The notes: a model not told the origin generated them from the letters alone. A DNA stretch of 64,000 nucleotides from an uncultured Sulfitobacter sp. (GCF_947500075.1 NZ_CANMQS010000004.1:124001-188000), one strand, 5' to 3'; counted from the stretch's first letter, positions 27,597 to 36,623 are shown. Numbers and translations: made by a program.

Positions 27597-29564
27597 CTAT
27601 TCCGCCGCAACCGCAGCGGGATCAGCGAGCGTTACAATATCCTGCATGATTGTATTCAACTCAAAATCCTTGGGCGTATAGACGCGCGAAACGCCCATTG
27701 CTTTCAACCTTTCCGCGTCATCATCGGGAATAATACCACCGACGATTACGGGAATATGCCCCAATCCTTCATTTCGCATTTGAGAAATCAAATCTTCAAC
27801 CAGCGGTATATGAGAACCCGAAAGAATGGAAAGTCCGACAACATGCGCTTCATCGCGACGGGCTGCTTCAACAATCTCGGCAGGCGTCAGGCGAATTCCC
27901 TCATAGGCGATATCCATCCCGCAATCACGCGCGCGCACAGCGATTTGTTCGGCGCCGTTGGAATGTCCATCAAGACCGGGTTTGCCGACAAGGAATTTCA
28001 AACGGCGGCCCAGCTTGTCGCTGACCATATCAACCGCGTCGCGCAATTCGTCCAATCCTTCGGTCTTGTTGGACTGGCCTTTGCCAACGCCTGTCGGGCC
28101 GCGGTATTCGCCGTGCACGGCGCGCATCTGCGCTGCCCATTCACCGGTTGTGACGCCCACTTTCGCAGCCACGATTGATGCTGGCATGACATTGCGCCCG
28201 TCGGCGGCGGCCGCACGCAAATCGGCAAGTGCTGCTTTGACGTCAGCCTCGTTCCGCTCCGCCCGCCAGGCATTCAAACGGTCAATCTGTTCCGCTTCCA
28301 CGGCGGGATCCACGACCATGATGCCCCCATCCCCGGTCATCAGCGGTGATGGTTCGCCCTGTTGCCATTTATTCACGCCAACCACGACGGTTTCCCCCGC
28401 CTCAATACGGCCCAGCCGGTCCGAATTGCTCTCAACCAGACGGCCTTTCATATAGTCAATCGCGTCAATTGCGCCGCCCATGCCATCCAGCAGGGCCAAT
28501 TCCGCGCGCGCGCCTTCTTTCAATTCCTCGACCTTGGCATCAACCGCCGGGTTGCCATCAAACAGATCATCGAATTCCAGCAGGTCCGTTTCATAGGCCA
28601 GAATTTGCTGCATGCGCATCGACCACTGTTGATCCCAGGGGCGCGGCAGGCCGAGCGCTTCATTCCACGCGGGCAATTGCACGGCGCGGGCGCGGGCCTT
28701 TTTCGACAGGGTGACAGCCAGCATTTCAATCAGGATGCGGTAGACGTTGTTTTCCGGCTGCTGTTCGGTCAGGCCCAATGAATTGACCTGCACGCCATAG
28801 CGGAAACGGCGGTACTTGGGATCTTCTACGCCATACCGTTCTGCGCAAATCTCGTCCCAGAGATCGACAAAGGCGCGCATTTTGCACATCTCGGTCACAA
28901 ATCGAATACCCGCGTTCACAAAGAACGAGATGCGGCCCACCAGCGCCGGGAAATCCTTTTCATCCACGCGCGGGCGCAATTGATCCAGAACGGCGGTTGC
29001 GGTCGCCAGCGCAAAGGCCAATTCCTGCTCCGGCGTCGCACCGGCCTCTTGCAGGTGATAGGAACAGACGTTCATCGGATTCCATTTCGGCACGGAGGTA
29101 TAACAATACTCCGCCACATCCGCGATCATCTTGAGCGACGGGGCGGGCGGGCAGATATAGGTCCCCCGGCTGAGGTATTCCTTGATCAGATCATTCTGCA
29201 CCGTGCCTTGCAGGGCAGACACATCCGCGCCCTGTTCTTCGGCCACAGCGATATACAGGGACAGCAGCCAGGGTGCCGTGGCGTTGATCGTCATGGACGT
29301 GTTCATCTGCTCCAGCGGGATGTCCTTGAACAGCATCCGCATGTCGCCCAGATGGCTGACCGGCACGCCAACCTTGCCCACTTCGCCCCGCGCCAGCACG
29401 TGATCACTGTCGTACCCTGTCTGCGTGGGCAGATCGAAGGCCACGGAAAGCCCGGTCTGCCCCTTGGCAAGGTTCGAACGATAGAGCGCATTCGACGCCT
29501 CAGCGGTGGAGTGGCCCGCATAGGTCCGGATCAACCAGGGGCGGTCTTTGTTTGGCTGGGACAT
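27597..29564 (-). CDS. ecm: Ethylmalonyl-CoA mutase (MeaA type)
   Basis: This 655-residue adenosylcobalamin enzyme converts (2R)-ethylmalonyl-CoA to (2S)-methylsuccinyl-CoA. The N-terminal TIM barrel begins DRPWLIRTYAGHSTAEASNALYRSNL and contains GLSVAFDLPTQTGYDSDH. The C-terminal B12 domain has the DGHSNG cobalt-ligand motif near residue 531 and the VGGIIP loop. Length and start fit MeaA/Ecm rather than methylmalonyl-CoA mutase. I chose the ATG at 29564 for its GGAG. ccr lies about 2.3 kb away. The 3' third is visibly less GC-rich than the rest. Confidence 0.95.
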   Translation of the reverse strand: MSQPNKDRPWLIRTYAGHSTAEASNALYRSNLAKGQTGLSVAFDLPTQTGYDSDHVLARGEVGKVGVPVSHLGDMRMLFKDIPLEQMNTSMTINATAPWLLSLYIAVAEEQGADVSALQGTVQNDLIKEYLSRGTYICPPAPSLKMIADVAEYCYTSVPKWNPMNVCSYHLQEAGATPEQELAFALATATAVLDQLRPRVDEKDFPALVGRISFFVNAGIRFVTEMCKMRAFVDLWDEICAERYGVEDPKYRRFRYGVQVNSLGLTEQQPENNVYRILIEMLAVTLSKKARARAVQLPAWNEALGLPRPWDQQWSMRMQQILAYETDLLEFDDLFDGNPAVDAKVEELKEGARAELALLDGMGGAIDAIDYMKGRLVESNSDRLGRIEAGETVVVGVNKWQQGEPSPLMTGDGGIMVVDPAVEAEQIDRLNAWRAERNEADVKAALADLRAAAADGRNVMPASIVAAKVGVTTGEWAAQMRAVHGEYRGPTGVGKGQSNKTEGLDELRDAVDMVSDKLGRRLKFLVGKPGLDGHSNGAEQIAVRARDCGMDIAYEGIRLTPAEIVEAARRDEAHVVGLSILSGSHIPLVEDLISQMRNEGLGHIPVIVGGIIPDDDAERLKAMGVSRVYTPKDFELNTIMQDIVTLADPAAVAAE

Positions 29565-29706
29565 CGGGCTCTCCATGAATCGGTTGCGTAACAATATTTC
29601 GTTTTGGCGTTTTTAGGCGAAACTTTATGCAAGTGTCAATTCGCTGCAACGCGGCATCCTGACGATACATGAACCTGTGGCAGAGCGCCATATCGGCACC
29701 GGCGGC

Positions 29707-30294
29707 TTACGCCAGGGTGCACAGCATCTTGGTGCTGCTTTGAAAGCCAAAGATGTGCCGGAGCGGGCCAAGGTCCTCCTCGCCCATCGGGACAAACCCC
29801 TCACGTTCATAAAGCGCCCGCGCGCGCGGATTGCTGTCGATCACATCCAGCCGGACCGAATTGAGCCCTTTGGCGCGCGCCGTCTCTTTCACCGCATCAA
29901 GCAAGGCGGTGCCCAATCCCATGCCACGCGCAGCTTCAGCCACACAGATGCCATCCATCAGCAGAACGTCATCGGCCAGATCCCGTTCCACCAATGCCAA
30001 CAGGGGCGCGCGCCACAGGGTAGAGAGCCAACCATAGTGTCGGGCCAGGGCGCGCAGGTCGCCACCGGTCAGCGCGCCTCTGCTGGTCTTGAACCCGGCC
30101 ACGCCAAGGACCGTGCCACCTGCGTCGCGGGCCACAAGCGCAAACGCTGGATTGATGTTCTCTGTAAAGAACGCGAGCGCCTTTTTCCTTGGCCCCAGCG
30201 GAATACGCAGTTTCGCGGCGAAGGCAGCCCAGTAGAGCTCTGCCACAATCGGCCGCTCCGCATCCGTAAACCCTTGAGAGATGTGATGTTCCAG
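29707..30294 (-). CDS. GNAT family N-acetyltransferase, start unclear
   Basis: The C-terminal half has the acetyl-CoA-binding GNAT motif A (GICVAEAARGMGLGTALLDAV) and motif B (NSVRLDVIDSNPRARALYEREGF). The fold begins around HHISQGFTDAERPIVAELYW. No ATG, GTG or TTG exists in frame between that point and the divergent acyltransferase gene. The nearest usable codon is a CTG at 30292-30294 with AAAGGA eight bases before it, and a TTG farther upstream lies inside the neighbour. The start given is therefore provisional, and a start-codon mutation or small frameshift is possible. The substrate is unknown. Confidence 0.65.
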   Translation of the reverse strand: MEHHISQGFTDAERPIVAELYWAAFAAKLRIPLGPRKKALAFFTENINPAFALVARDAGGTVLGVAGFKTSRGALTGGDLRALARHYGWLSTLWRAPLLALVERDLADDVLLMDGICVAEAARGMGLGTALLDAVKETARAKGLNSVRLDVIDSNPRARALYEREGFVPMGEEDLGPLRHIFGFQSSTKMLCTLA

Positions 30295-30363
30295 CGCTGC
30301 GGTCCTTTGTAATTCTCCACTTTGATATTGTCCTTGCCCTGCTGCACTGCAAGGGTGCGCGTC

Positions 30364-31773
30364 ATGACGCAGACCGTTCAATTGCCATTGTGGCTCTTTA
30401 TCCTGATCGTGCTGTTTGCAGCTGTGACGGCCCTCAGCCACTTTTTGCTGCCTTCTGTGCGCTGGTTCTTCCGCCGCCGGTTCGAACGCGCGGTTGAGCG
30501 TTTGAACAAGCGGCTCAAGCGGCCCATCCAGCCGTTCAAGCTGGCCCGGCGCTATGACATGGTGCAGCGGCTGATCTACGATCCCGAGGTATCGGCAGAG
30601 ATTGCGAATTACGCGCGCGAAAATGAGGTGCCGGAGAACGTCGCCTTTCAAAAGGCCGCCGAATACGCCCGTGAAATCGTGCCCAGCTTTTCGGCATTTG
30701 CCTATTTCAGTTTTGCCATGCGGGTGGCAAAGATTCTGGCCGAAGCTGTCTATCGTATTCGCACAGCCGATCAGAATGACGACGTTTTCGCCTCCATCCC
30801 CAAGGATTCCACTGCGGTCTTTGTGATGAACCACCGCAGCAACATGGATTATGTGCTGGTCACGTATCTGGCGTCCAAGACGTCCACGCTCAGCTATGCG
30901 GTCGGCGAATGGGCGCGGGTCTGGCCGCTCTCTTCGCTGATCCGGCTCTGGGGGGCGTATTTTATCCGGCGCCGGTCACGGGGCGCGCTCTACCGCAAGG
31001 TCCTGTCGCGCTACGTGCAGATGGCGACCAATGGCGGCGACACGCAGGCGTTCTACCCCGAAGGAGGGTTGAGCCTGACGGGCAAGCTGCAACCGCCCAA
31101 AGTCGGGCTGCTCAGCTATCTGGTGGACGGGTTCGACCCGGAAGGTGAACGCGATATCGTCTTTGTGCCGGTTGCAATCAACTATGACCGGGTGCTGGAG
31201 GACCGCGTGCTGATCGCGGCGCACGCACGGGGGGATCGCCGCTTTGGCGCGCGGATATCCGTGGTGGTGGCGTTTATCCTGCGGAAATTCTGGCAACGCC
31301 TGCGGGGGACGGACACGCGGTTCGGCACCGCAGCCGTCGCGTTCGGTGAACCGGTGAGCATGCGCGGATATGGCAAGGTGGAGGACGTGGATCAATTGTC
31401 CGGCGAGCTCATGGGGCGGATTGAGGCGGTGATGCCCGTGCTGGGCGTTCCGTTGACCGCGACAGCGTTGATGGCGGAGGGGCCCCTTGCCGCAACCGAT
31501 CTGGAAGCGGCGGTGGCAAAACTGATCCCCCTGATGCCTGCACAAAACGTCGCCATCGACACGGGCGCAATCAGCAAAGAGGTCACGCGCGCCTGTCGCC
31601 ATATGATGCAGCATGGCCTGATCGAGGACCGCGACGGCACATGGCATGTCATGGAGGGCGAACAGGACGCTGTGCAGTTCTATGCCAACTCCATCGCGCA
31701 TTTTTTACCCTCGGGACATAATCCTTCAAATGCTGCGGGCGCAAAGCAACTTTCTGCACCTGCTGGGTCATAA
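30364..31773 (+). CDS. Glycerol-3-phosphate acyltransferase-like (PlsB-type) protein
   Basis: This 469-residue protein has an N-terminal hydrophobic helix (LPLWLFILIVLFAAVTALSHFLL). The acyltransferase block I follows, HRSNMD (His157/Asp162), then block II around RRRSRGALYRKVL, block III YPEGGLSLTGKL and block IV VFVPVAINYDRVLE. Together these are the GPAT/DHAPAT arrangement of PlsB rather than the short PlsC type. It acylates glycerol-3-phosphate or a related acceptor at the inner membrane. It is shorter than E. coli PlsB (about 800 residues). It lies between GNAT and ccr, which is notable because Ccr uses acyl-CoA substrates. Confidence 0.82.
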   Translation: MTQTVQLPLWLFILIVLFAAVTALSHFLLPSVRWFFRRRFERAVERLNKRLKRPIQPFKLARRYDMVQRLIYDPEVSAEIANYARENEVPENVAFQKAAEYAREIVPSFSAFAYFSFAMRVAKILAEAVYRIRTADQNDDVFASIPKDSTAVFVMNHRSNMDYVLVTYLASKTSTLSYAVGEWARVWPLSSLIRLWGAYFIRRRSRGALYRKVLSRYVQMATNGGDTQAFYPEGGLSLTGKLQPPKVGLLSYLVDGFDPEGERDIVFVPVAINYDRVLEDRVLIAAHARGDRRFGARISVVVAFILRKFWQRLRGTDTRFGTAAVAFGEPVSMRGYGKVEDVDQLSGELMGRIEAVMPVLGVPLTATALMAEGPLAATDLEAAVAKLIPLMPAQNVAIDTGAISKEVTRACRHMMQHGLIEDRDGTWHVMEGEQDAVQFYANSIAHFLPSGHNPSNAAGAKQLSAPAGS

Positions 31774-31891
31774 AGTTACAAAATTGACCCTCTGGGTGTT
31801 GCATTATTTCGTACTGACACATATTGGAAAGCAAGCGATCCGATTCTGCATCGCGGCACAAAGCACAAGATCACGTTCACAGGAGGCCCCA

Positions 31892-33172
31892 ATGGCACTC
31901 GACACGACCATTGCGCAGTACGACGCACCCGAAAAGGACCTGTATGAGGTCGGCGAAATGCCCCCGATGGGTCATGTGCCAAAGCAGATGTACGCTTGGG
32001 CCATCCGCCGGGAACGCCATGGCGAACCTGACAGCGCCATGCTGCAAGAAGTCGTGGACGTGCCGGAGTTGGACAGCCAGGACGTGCTTGTCCTCGTGAT
32101 GGCGGCAGGCGTGAACTACAATGGTGTGTGGGCCGCGCTGGGTCAGCCGATCAGCCCCTTTGACGGTCACAAACAGCCCTATCACATCGCAGGCTCCGAC
32201 GCGGCGGGCATCGTCTGGGCCGTGGGCGACCGCGTGACGCGCTGGAAAGTCGGCGACGAAGTGGTGATCCACTGCAACCAGGACGACGGTGATGATGAGG
32301 AATGTAACGGCGGCGACCCGATGTATTCCCCCACGCAGCGGATCTGGGGCTATGAAACACCGGACGGGTCGTTCAGCCAATTCACCCGCGTGCAGTCACA
32401 GCAGCTGATGCCACGTCCCAAGCACCTGACATGGGAAGAGGCGGCGTGCTACACGCTGACACTCGCCACCGCCTACCGGATGCTCTTCGGTCACGAGCCA
32501 CATGACCTCAAGCCCGGCCAGAACGTGCTGGTGTGGGGCGCGTCAGGTGGCCTCGGCTCCTATGCGATCCAGCTGATCAATACCGCCGGCGCAAACGCCA
32601 TCGGGGTGATCTCCGACGAAAGCAAACGTCAGTTTGTGATGGATCTGGGTGCCAAGGGCGTGCTGAACCGCAAGGATTTCAACTGCTGGGGGCAATTGCC
32701 CACCGTGAACACGCCCGAATATGCGGAGTGGTTCAAGGAAACTCGCAAGTTCGGCAAAGCGATCTGGGACATCACCGGCAAAGGTGTGAACGTCGACATG
32801 GTCTTCGAACACCCCGGCGAGACGACCTTCCCGGTTTCCTCCTTCGTGGTGAAGAAAGGCGGCATGGTTGTGATCTGCGCGGGCACCACCGGGTTCAACT
32901 GTACCTTCGACGTGCGTTACATGTGGATGCACCAGAAGCGCTTGCAGGGCAGCCACTTTGCCCACCTCAAGCAGGCCGCAGCCGCCAACAAGCTGATGCT
33001 GGAGCGGCGCCTTGATCCGTGCATGTCCGAAGTCTTTACCTGGTCGGACCTGCCGGAGGCCCACATGAAGATGATGCGGAACGAGCATAAGCCCGGCAAC
33101 ATGTCCGTTCTTGTGCAGGCACCAACAACTGGTTTGCGCACGCTTGAGGATGCACTTGCTGCCCGCAGCTAA
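31892..33172 (+). CDS. ccr: Crotonyl-CoA carboxylase/reductase
   Basis: This 426-residue medium-chain dehydrogenase-like enzyme reductively carboxylates crotonyl-CoA to (2S)-ethylmalonyl-CoA with NADPH, the key step of the ethylmalonyl-CoA pathway. The segments are VMAAGVNYNGVWAALGQP, the cofactor loop LVWGASGGLGSYAIQL and HPGETTFPVSSFVVKKGG. Its length is close to that of Rhodobacter Ccr. AGGAGG lies five bases before the ATG, which starts well inside a longer open frame. A strong terminator follows, so it is a single-gene unit with a 118-bp upstream gap. Confidence 0.96.
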   Translation: MALDTTIAQYDAPEKDLYEVGEMPPMGHVPKQMYAWAIRRERHGEPDSAMLQEVVDVPELDSQDVLVLVMAAGVNYNGVWAALGQPISPFDGHKQPYHIAGSDAAGIVWAVGDRVTRWKVGDEVVIHCNQDDGDDEECNGGDPMYSPTQRIWGYETPDGSFSQFTRVQSQQLMPRPKHLTWEEAACYTLTLATAYRMLFGHEPHDLKPGQNVLVWGASGGLGSYAIQLINTAGANAIGVISDESKRQFVMDLGAKGVLNRKDFNCWGQLPTVNTPEYAEWFKETRKFGKAIWDITGKGVNVDMVFEHPGETTFPVSSFVVKKGGMVVICAGTTGFNCTFDVRYMWMHQKRLQGSHFAHLKQAAAANKLMLERRLDPCMSEVFTWSDLPEAHMKMMRNEHKPGNMSVLVQAPTTGLRTLEDALAARS

Positions 33173-33195
33173 CCTTTAACCCACACCACGACCGC

Positions 33196-33236
33196 AAAAG
33201 GGCCGCGAATCAATCTCTGGTTCGCGGCCCTTTTTT
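33196..33236 (+). terminator. Strong intrinsic terminator of ccr
   Basis: A 14-bp perfect stem, AAAAGGGCCGCGAA (33196-33209) with TTCGCGGCCCTTTT (33221-33234), has an 11-base loop and a T-run through 33236. It begins 23 bases after the ccr stop. The A-tract on the left arm would also let it work on the opposite strand. Confidence 0.93.
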
Positions 33237-33388
33237 GTTGCAAGAATCCACCAACGAATAAAAACAATCACTTGCGAAAACGGCTCCCACCAGATCAGGG
33301 GACTGAAAAGCGGTGAATTTATGGAACAAGTCCACACATGCTAAGGTTGTGTTAACCAATCATTAACCATTTGAGGGAGAGGCTGGGC

Positions 33389-33595
33389 ATGCGCAGTGAG
33401 TGGATATTGGACGTCCTGTCTGATTTGAGAACCTACGCCTTATCAAGTGACCTGCCGCAACTGGCAGAACACCTTGATGATGCAGCACTGGTCGCGCTGA
33501 CAGAAATCGCCTCTCAGGATGAGAGGTTGCAGGGGCAAAAAGATGGCGCAGAAACATCAACTGGAATCTATCCTGGAGGCATTGGAGCAAGCTGA
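33389..33595 (+). CDS. Small acidic protein overlapping luxR
   Basis: This 68-residue protein (MRSEWILDVLSDLRTYALSS, then QLAEHLDDAALVALTEIAS) is amphipathic and acidic, with a helical first half. Its last 53 bases overlap the luxR start in another frame. Similar short ORFs precede quorum-sensing luxR genes in roseobacters as I recall, but no function is known. I chose the ATG at 33389 with GAGAGG upstream. The overlap suggests translational coupling with LuxR. Confidence 0.6.
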   Translation: MRSEWILDVLSDLRTYALSSDLPQLAEHLDDAALVALTEIASQDERLQGQKDGAETSTGIYPGGIGAS

Positions 33596-34262
33596 CGCAT
33601 TGATCGGACTACAGCTCGTGACCGAGGCGTTGCGGGATTTCTACCAGATCCAACATATCGCCTATCATTGGGTCGACAGCAAAGGCGATCAGGCCGGGTG
33701 CGGGACCTATTCGCTGACCTGGCAACAGCGCTATGTCGAACAGGAATATCTGCGTATAGATCCCGTGATAAGCGGTTGTTTCCAAAGGTTTCATCCCGTC
33801 GAGTGGAAGCAGCTGGACTGGTCCTCCAAGGCCGTTCGCGCCTTTGCCGCCGATGCGGCGGCGCATGGTATTGGCACGCAAGGGTATTCCGTCCCGGTGC
33901 GCGGTCCGAATGGGCAATTCGCCCTTTTCACGGCCAATGACACGTGCAGTGATCTTGTCTGGACCCGCTACATCGACGCCCATCGCAGGGACATGATCCT
34001 GTTTGCCCATCTGATGAATGAAAAGGCGCTGGAACTGGACCCCAACCGCGCCCAGAAAACTGCGCAAGCGCTCTCCCCCCGAGAGGTCGACGCCATGACC
34101 TATCTGGCCATCGGCTACAGCCGCGCGCAGGTGGCCAATCAGCTGTCCATTTCCGAGCATACGTTGCGCGTCTATATCGAATCCGCACGTTTCAAACTGG
34201 GCGCACTCAATACAACCCACGCGGTCGCGCGCGCGTTGTCGCAGGGTTTGATCGTCGTTTGA
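33543..34262 (+). CDS. LuxR-family quorum-sensing regulator
   Basis: This 239-residue protein has an N-terminal autoinducer-binding domain. It keeps the ligand-pocket pattern YSLTWQQRYVEQEYLRIDPV (Trp, Tyr, Asp-Pro). The C-terminal LuxR helix-turn-helix runs from about residue 175: LSPREVDAMTYLAIGYSRAQ and HTLRVYIESARFKLG. It would bind the acyl-homoserine lactone made by the adjacent luxI product and regulate genes at lux-box-like dyads. AGGGG lies eight bases before the ATG. The ligand chain length cannot be predicted. Confidence 0.92.
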   Translation: MAQKHQLESILEALEQADALIGLQLVTEALRDFYQIQHIAYHWVDSKGDQAGCGTYSLTWQQRYVEQEYLRIDPVISGCFQRFHPVEWKQLDWSSKAVRAFAADAAAHGIGTQGYSVPVRGPNGQFALFTANDTCSDLVWTRYIDAHRRDMILFAHLMNEKALELDPNRAQKTAQALSPREVDAMTYLAIGYSRAQVANQLSISEHTLRVYIESARFKLGALNTTHAVARALSQGLIVV

Positions 34263-34348
34263 AAGCGGCCAGCATGGCGGTGCGTTCGGCGGATTGGGGG
34301 CTGGATGTTGCGCATTTCCGCTGATCCGCGCGCGCGACGTTCTGATAT

Positions 34349-34365
34349 CCTTAAACGTGTTAAGG
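34349..34365. promoter_or_regulatory. Candidate LuxR-binding dyad upstream of luxI
   Basis: CCTTAA-ACGTG-TTAAGG is a perfect 6-bp inverted repeat with a five-base spacer, 40-56 bases before the luxI ATG. A looser dyad, GGTT-GTGTT-AACC at 33345-33357 upstream of the small ORF and luxR, shares the GTGTTAA core. Autoregulation by LuxR is the expected role, inferred from position. Confidence 0.4.
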
Positions 34366-34404
34366 TTTGGCTGGGACCTCCATTGTCCTTGCCGGAGACC
34401 TTCG

Positions 34405-35040
34405 ATGTTGCGTTACCTTTATGCCGACCAGTTGCACCGCCATTCCGCCCTTGCCCGCGCCATGTTCCGGGATCGGGCGGACCAGTTCAAAACCCGTCTG
34501 GGCTGGGAGGTGGATGTCGATGCCGCCGGAGAGGAACGCGACGCCTATGATGCGCTCAACCCGCTCTACGTCATCTGGGAGACACCTGAGGGTGGCCACG
34601 GCGGTTCCATGCGGTTTTTGCCCACCACCGGACCGGTGATGGTGAATGATCACTTCGGCCATCTGCTGGACGGTCCGATCAGAAGCCCGCTTATCTGGGA
34701 ATGCACCCGCTTTTGTCTGGCGCGCGGTGCTGAGGCGCATGTTGCGGCCGCGCTGATGCTGGGGGGCGGTGAGATCATGCAGGGCTTTGGGGTGAAGCAT
34801 TTCGTGGGGGTTTTTGATGCCCGCATGGTGCGGATTTACCGGATGATCGGCAGCTCACCAAAGGTTATGGGCGCGCAGGGCACAGGCCGGGAGAAGATCA
34901 GCGTGGGCCTCTGGGCGTTTGACGCAGCCGCGCAATCCCGCGTCGCCACCCGCGCCGGGATCAGCCCGACACGCTCACACGGCTGGTTCGCCCATGCGTT
35001 TGGCCAGACACCGGTTCTTCCCTTTGCCAAAACCGGCTGA
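34405..35040 (+). CDS. Acyl-homoserine-lactone synthase (LuxI family)
   Basis: This 211-residue protein has the LuxI core: RAMFRDRADQFKTRLGWEV near the N-terminus with the invariant Arg, Phe and Trp, the acidic Asp residues and GGSMRFLPTTGP. IWECTRFCLA follows, with the conserved Glu and Arg. It makes N-acyl-homoserine lactones from acyl-ACP and SAM. GGAG lies eight bases before the ATG, which begins well inside a longer open frame. It is 142 bp after luxR, in the usual R-then-I order of roseobacters. Confidence 0.93.
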   Translation: MLRYLYADQLHRHSALARAMFRDRADQFKTRLGWEVDVDAAGEERDAYDALNPLYVIWETPEGGHGGSMRFLPTTGPVMVNDHFGHLLDGPIRSPLIWECTRFCLARGAEAHVAAALMLGGGEIMQGFGVKHFVGVFDARMVRIYRMIGSSPKVMGAQGTGREKISVGLWAFDAAAQSRVATRAGISPTRSHGWFAHAFGQTPVLPFAKTG

Positions 35041-35081
35041 TCGCGCTGGCCCCTCCCGTGCGGCTCCCCTAATGTCGCGCC

Positions 35082-36623
35082 ATGAACACCACCCCGATTT
35101 CCTACTCCGACGATCAGGCGGCCGCCCACGATAGCGTCGCCGACATGCTGCGCAGCGCGGGCATTGATCTGGAGGACAGCCTGCTTATGCCGCCACGGGA
35201 CAACACCGATCAGGTGATGGCGGTGACGGGCAAGGCCGGTTCGGGCAAGACCCTGCTGCTGGCCGAGCTTTACAAGGCGCTGGAAGGGGCAGGGGTTGAG
35301 GTCGTCTCCGGCGACTATGAAAGCAAAAAGCGCAAGGACAAGCGCACGCTCGCCATCCTTGCGCCGACCAACAAAGCCGCCAGCGTGCTGCGTCTGCGCG
35401 GGGTGCCGGCGACCACGATCCACCGCATTCTCTATACGCCGGTCTATGACCCGGAATACGAACGTATCGCCGAATGGCTGGCGGGCAACGGCGAACGGCC
35501 GGAGATCGAAGGGCTGACTGAAATCTCGCTCGACCGGGCGTTCGGATTTTACCAGAACAACAAATCCATTCCCGGCGCCCTGGCCGCTGCGGGCCTGCGC
35601 GGCAGTGATTTCATCACCGGCTGGAAACGCCGCGAAGAACCGCTGGACATCGGTTTTGTCGATGAAGCCTCCATGTTGGATGACAAGCAGTTCGAGGACC
35701 TCAAGGAGATCTTCCCGACCCTGCTGTTGTTCGGTGATCCGGCGCAGCTGGCGCCTGTGAACCAATCCGGCACGATGGTCTTCGAAAAACTGCCCGAAAA
35801 ACGGGTGCTGAGCCTGAACCGGATCCACAGGCAGGATGCGGACAACCCGATCCTTGATCTGGCCCACGCGCTGGCCGACCCCGCATTGGGGTTTGAACAG
35901 TTCGAGCGGATGATCGAGGAAGCCGCCGCGAAGGACGACCGCGTCGTCTGGGGGCAACGGGTGGAGGTGGACCTGATGGCGCGCTCCCCGGTGCTGGTCT
36001 GGCGCAATGCGACGCGCATCCGGTTGATCAACGCCTTCCGCGCTGTGCACGGCGCGCCAGAGGACGCTTTGCTGGCCGGGGAGCCGCTGATCTGTGACGG
36101 GATCGAGCTGCCTTTGAAGCACCGCAAGAAGCGGCTGGATCTGGAAGCCCGTGGACTGATCAAGGGCGCGCAGGTGATTTTTCTGGGGGAAGGGCGCAAG
36201 CCCGGCTTCAGCCGTCTGCATGTGATGGGGGCCGAAGACCCGCAGGTTTCCGCCGCGTCGATTGTGAAGATCGAAAAGCCGGATGAAGAAGAACCGTTCA
36301 TCCCCTTCGCTGCCCGCATGGGCGCCACGTTCCTGCATGGGGCTGCGGTGACGATCCACAAGGCGCAGGGCAGCCAGTGGGAGAACGTGCAGGTCTTTGC
36401 CCCTGACCTCTATGCCGCTGCCCGCATGGGCCGCTCGGAGGCCGGACAGCCCCTGTGGAAGCGCCTTGCCTATGTCGCCATCACCCGCGCGCAGGAGCGT
36501 CTGATTTGGGTGGTGCGCAACCGTTTGGCGAAACCGGGCGGGCCGCTGGTGGTGGACGATCTGCGCAGCGCGGCCCCGGCCCCCCTGACCCTTGATGCGC
36601 CTGAGCCGGAGGACTTTCTATGA
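35082..36623 (+). CDS. RecD-like ATP-dependent DNA helicase
   Basis: This 513-residue superfamily 1 helicase has Walker A GKAGSGKT (about residues 50-57), motif Ia LAPTNKAASVLR, Walker B-like VDEASMLDD, motif III FGDPAQLAPV, motif IV SLNRIHRQ and a C-terminal motif V/VI block TIHKAQGSQW...YVAITRAQERL. It resembles short RecD/RecD2-type helicases (AAA_30 plus UvrD_C_2) common in alphaproteobacteria and probably acts in repair or recombination. The gene overlaps the following SDR gene by four bases. Confidence 0.88.
   Translation: MNTTPISYSDDQAAAHDSVADMLRSAGIDLEDSLLMPPRDNTDQVMAVTGKAGSGKTLLLAELYKALEGAGVEVVSGDYESKKRKDKRTLAILAPTNKAASVLRLRGVPATTIHRILYTPVYDPEYERIAEWLAGNGERPEIEGLTEISLDRAFGFYQNNKSIPGALAAAGLRGSDFITGWKRREEPLDIGFVDEASMLDDKQFEDLKEIFPTLLLFGDPAQLAPVNQSGTMVFEKLPEKRVLSLNRIHRQDADNPILDLAHALADPALGFEQFERMIEEAAAKDDRVVWGQRVEVDLMARSPVLVWRNATRIRLINAFRAVHGAPEDALLAGEPLICDGIELPLKHRKKRLDLEARGLIKGAQVIFLGEGRKPGFSRLHVMGAEDPQVSAASIVKIEKPDEEEPFIPFAARMGATFLHGAAVTIHKAQGSQWENVQVFAPDLYAAARMGRSEAGQPLWKRLAYVAITRAQERLIWVVRNRLAKPGGPLVVDDLRSAAPAPLTLDAPEPEDFL

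Noticed and set aside
29707..30834. 375-residue open frame that extends the GNAT gene
   Set aside because: The upstream part is antisense to the acyltransferase gene and lacks any domain character.
31646..31891. Long N-terminal extension of ccr
   Set aside because: The AGGAGG site, typical Ccr length and start of homology all point to the ATG at 31892.
34836..36359. 507-residue minus-strand open frame across the helicase gene
   Set aside because: It is antisense to the helicase with no recognisable domain, a product of codon bias.
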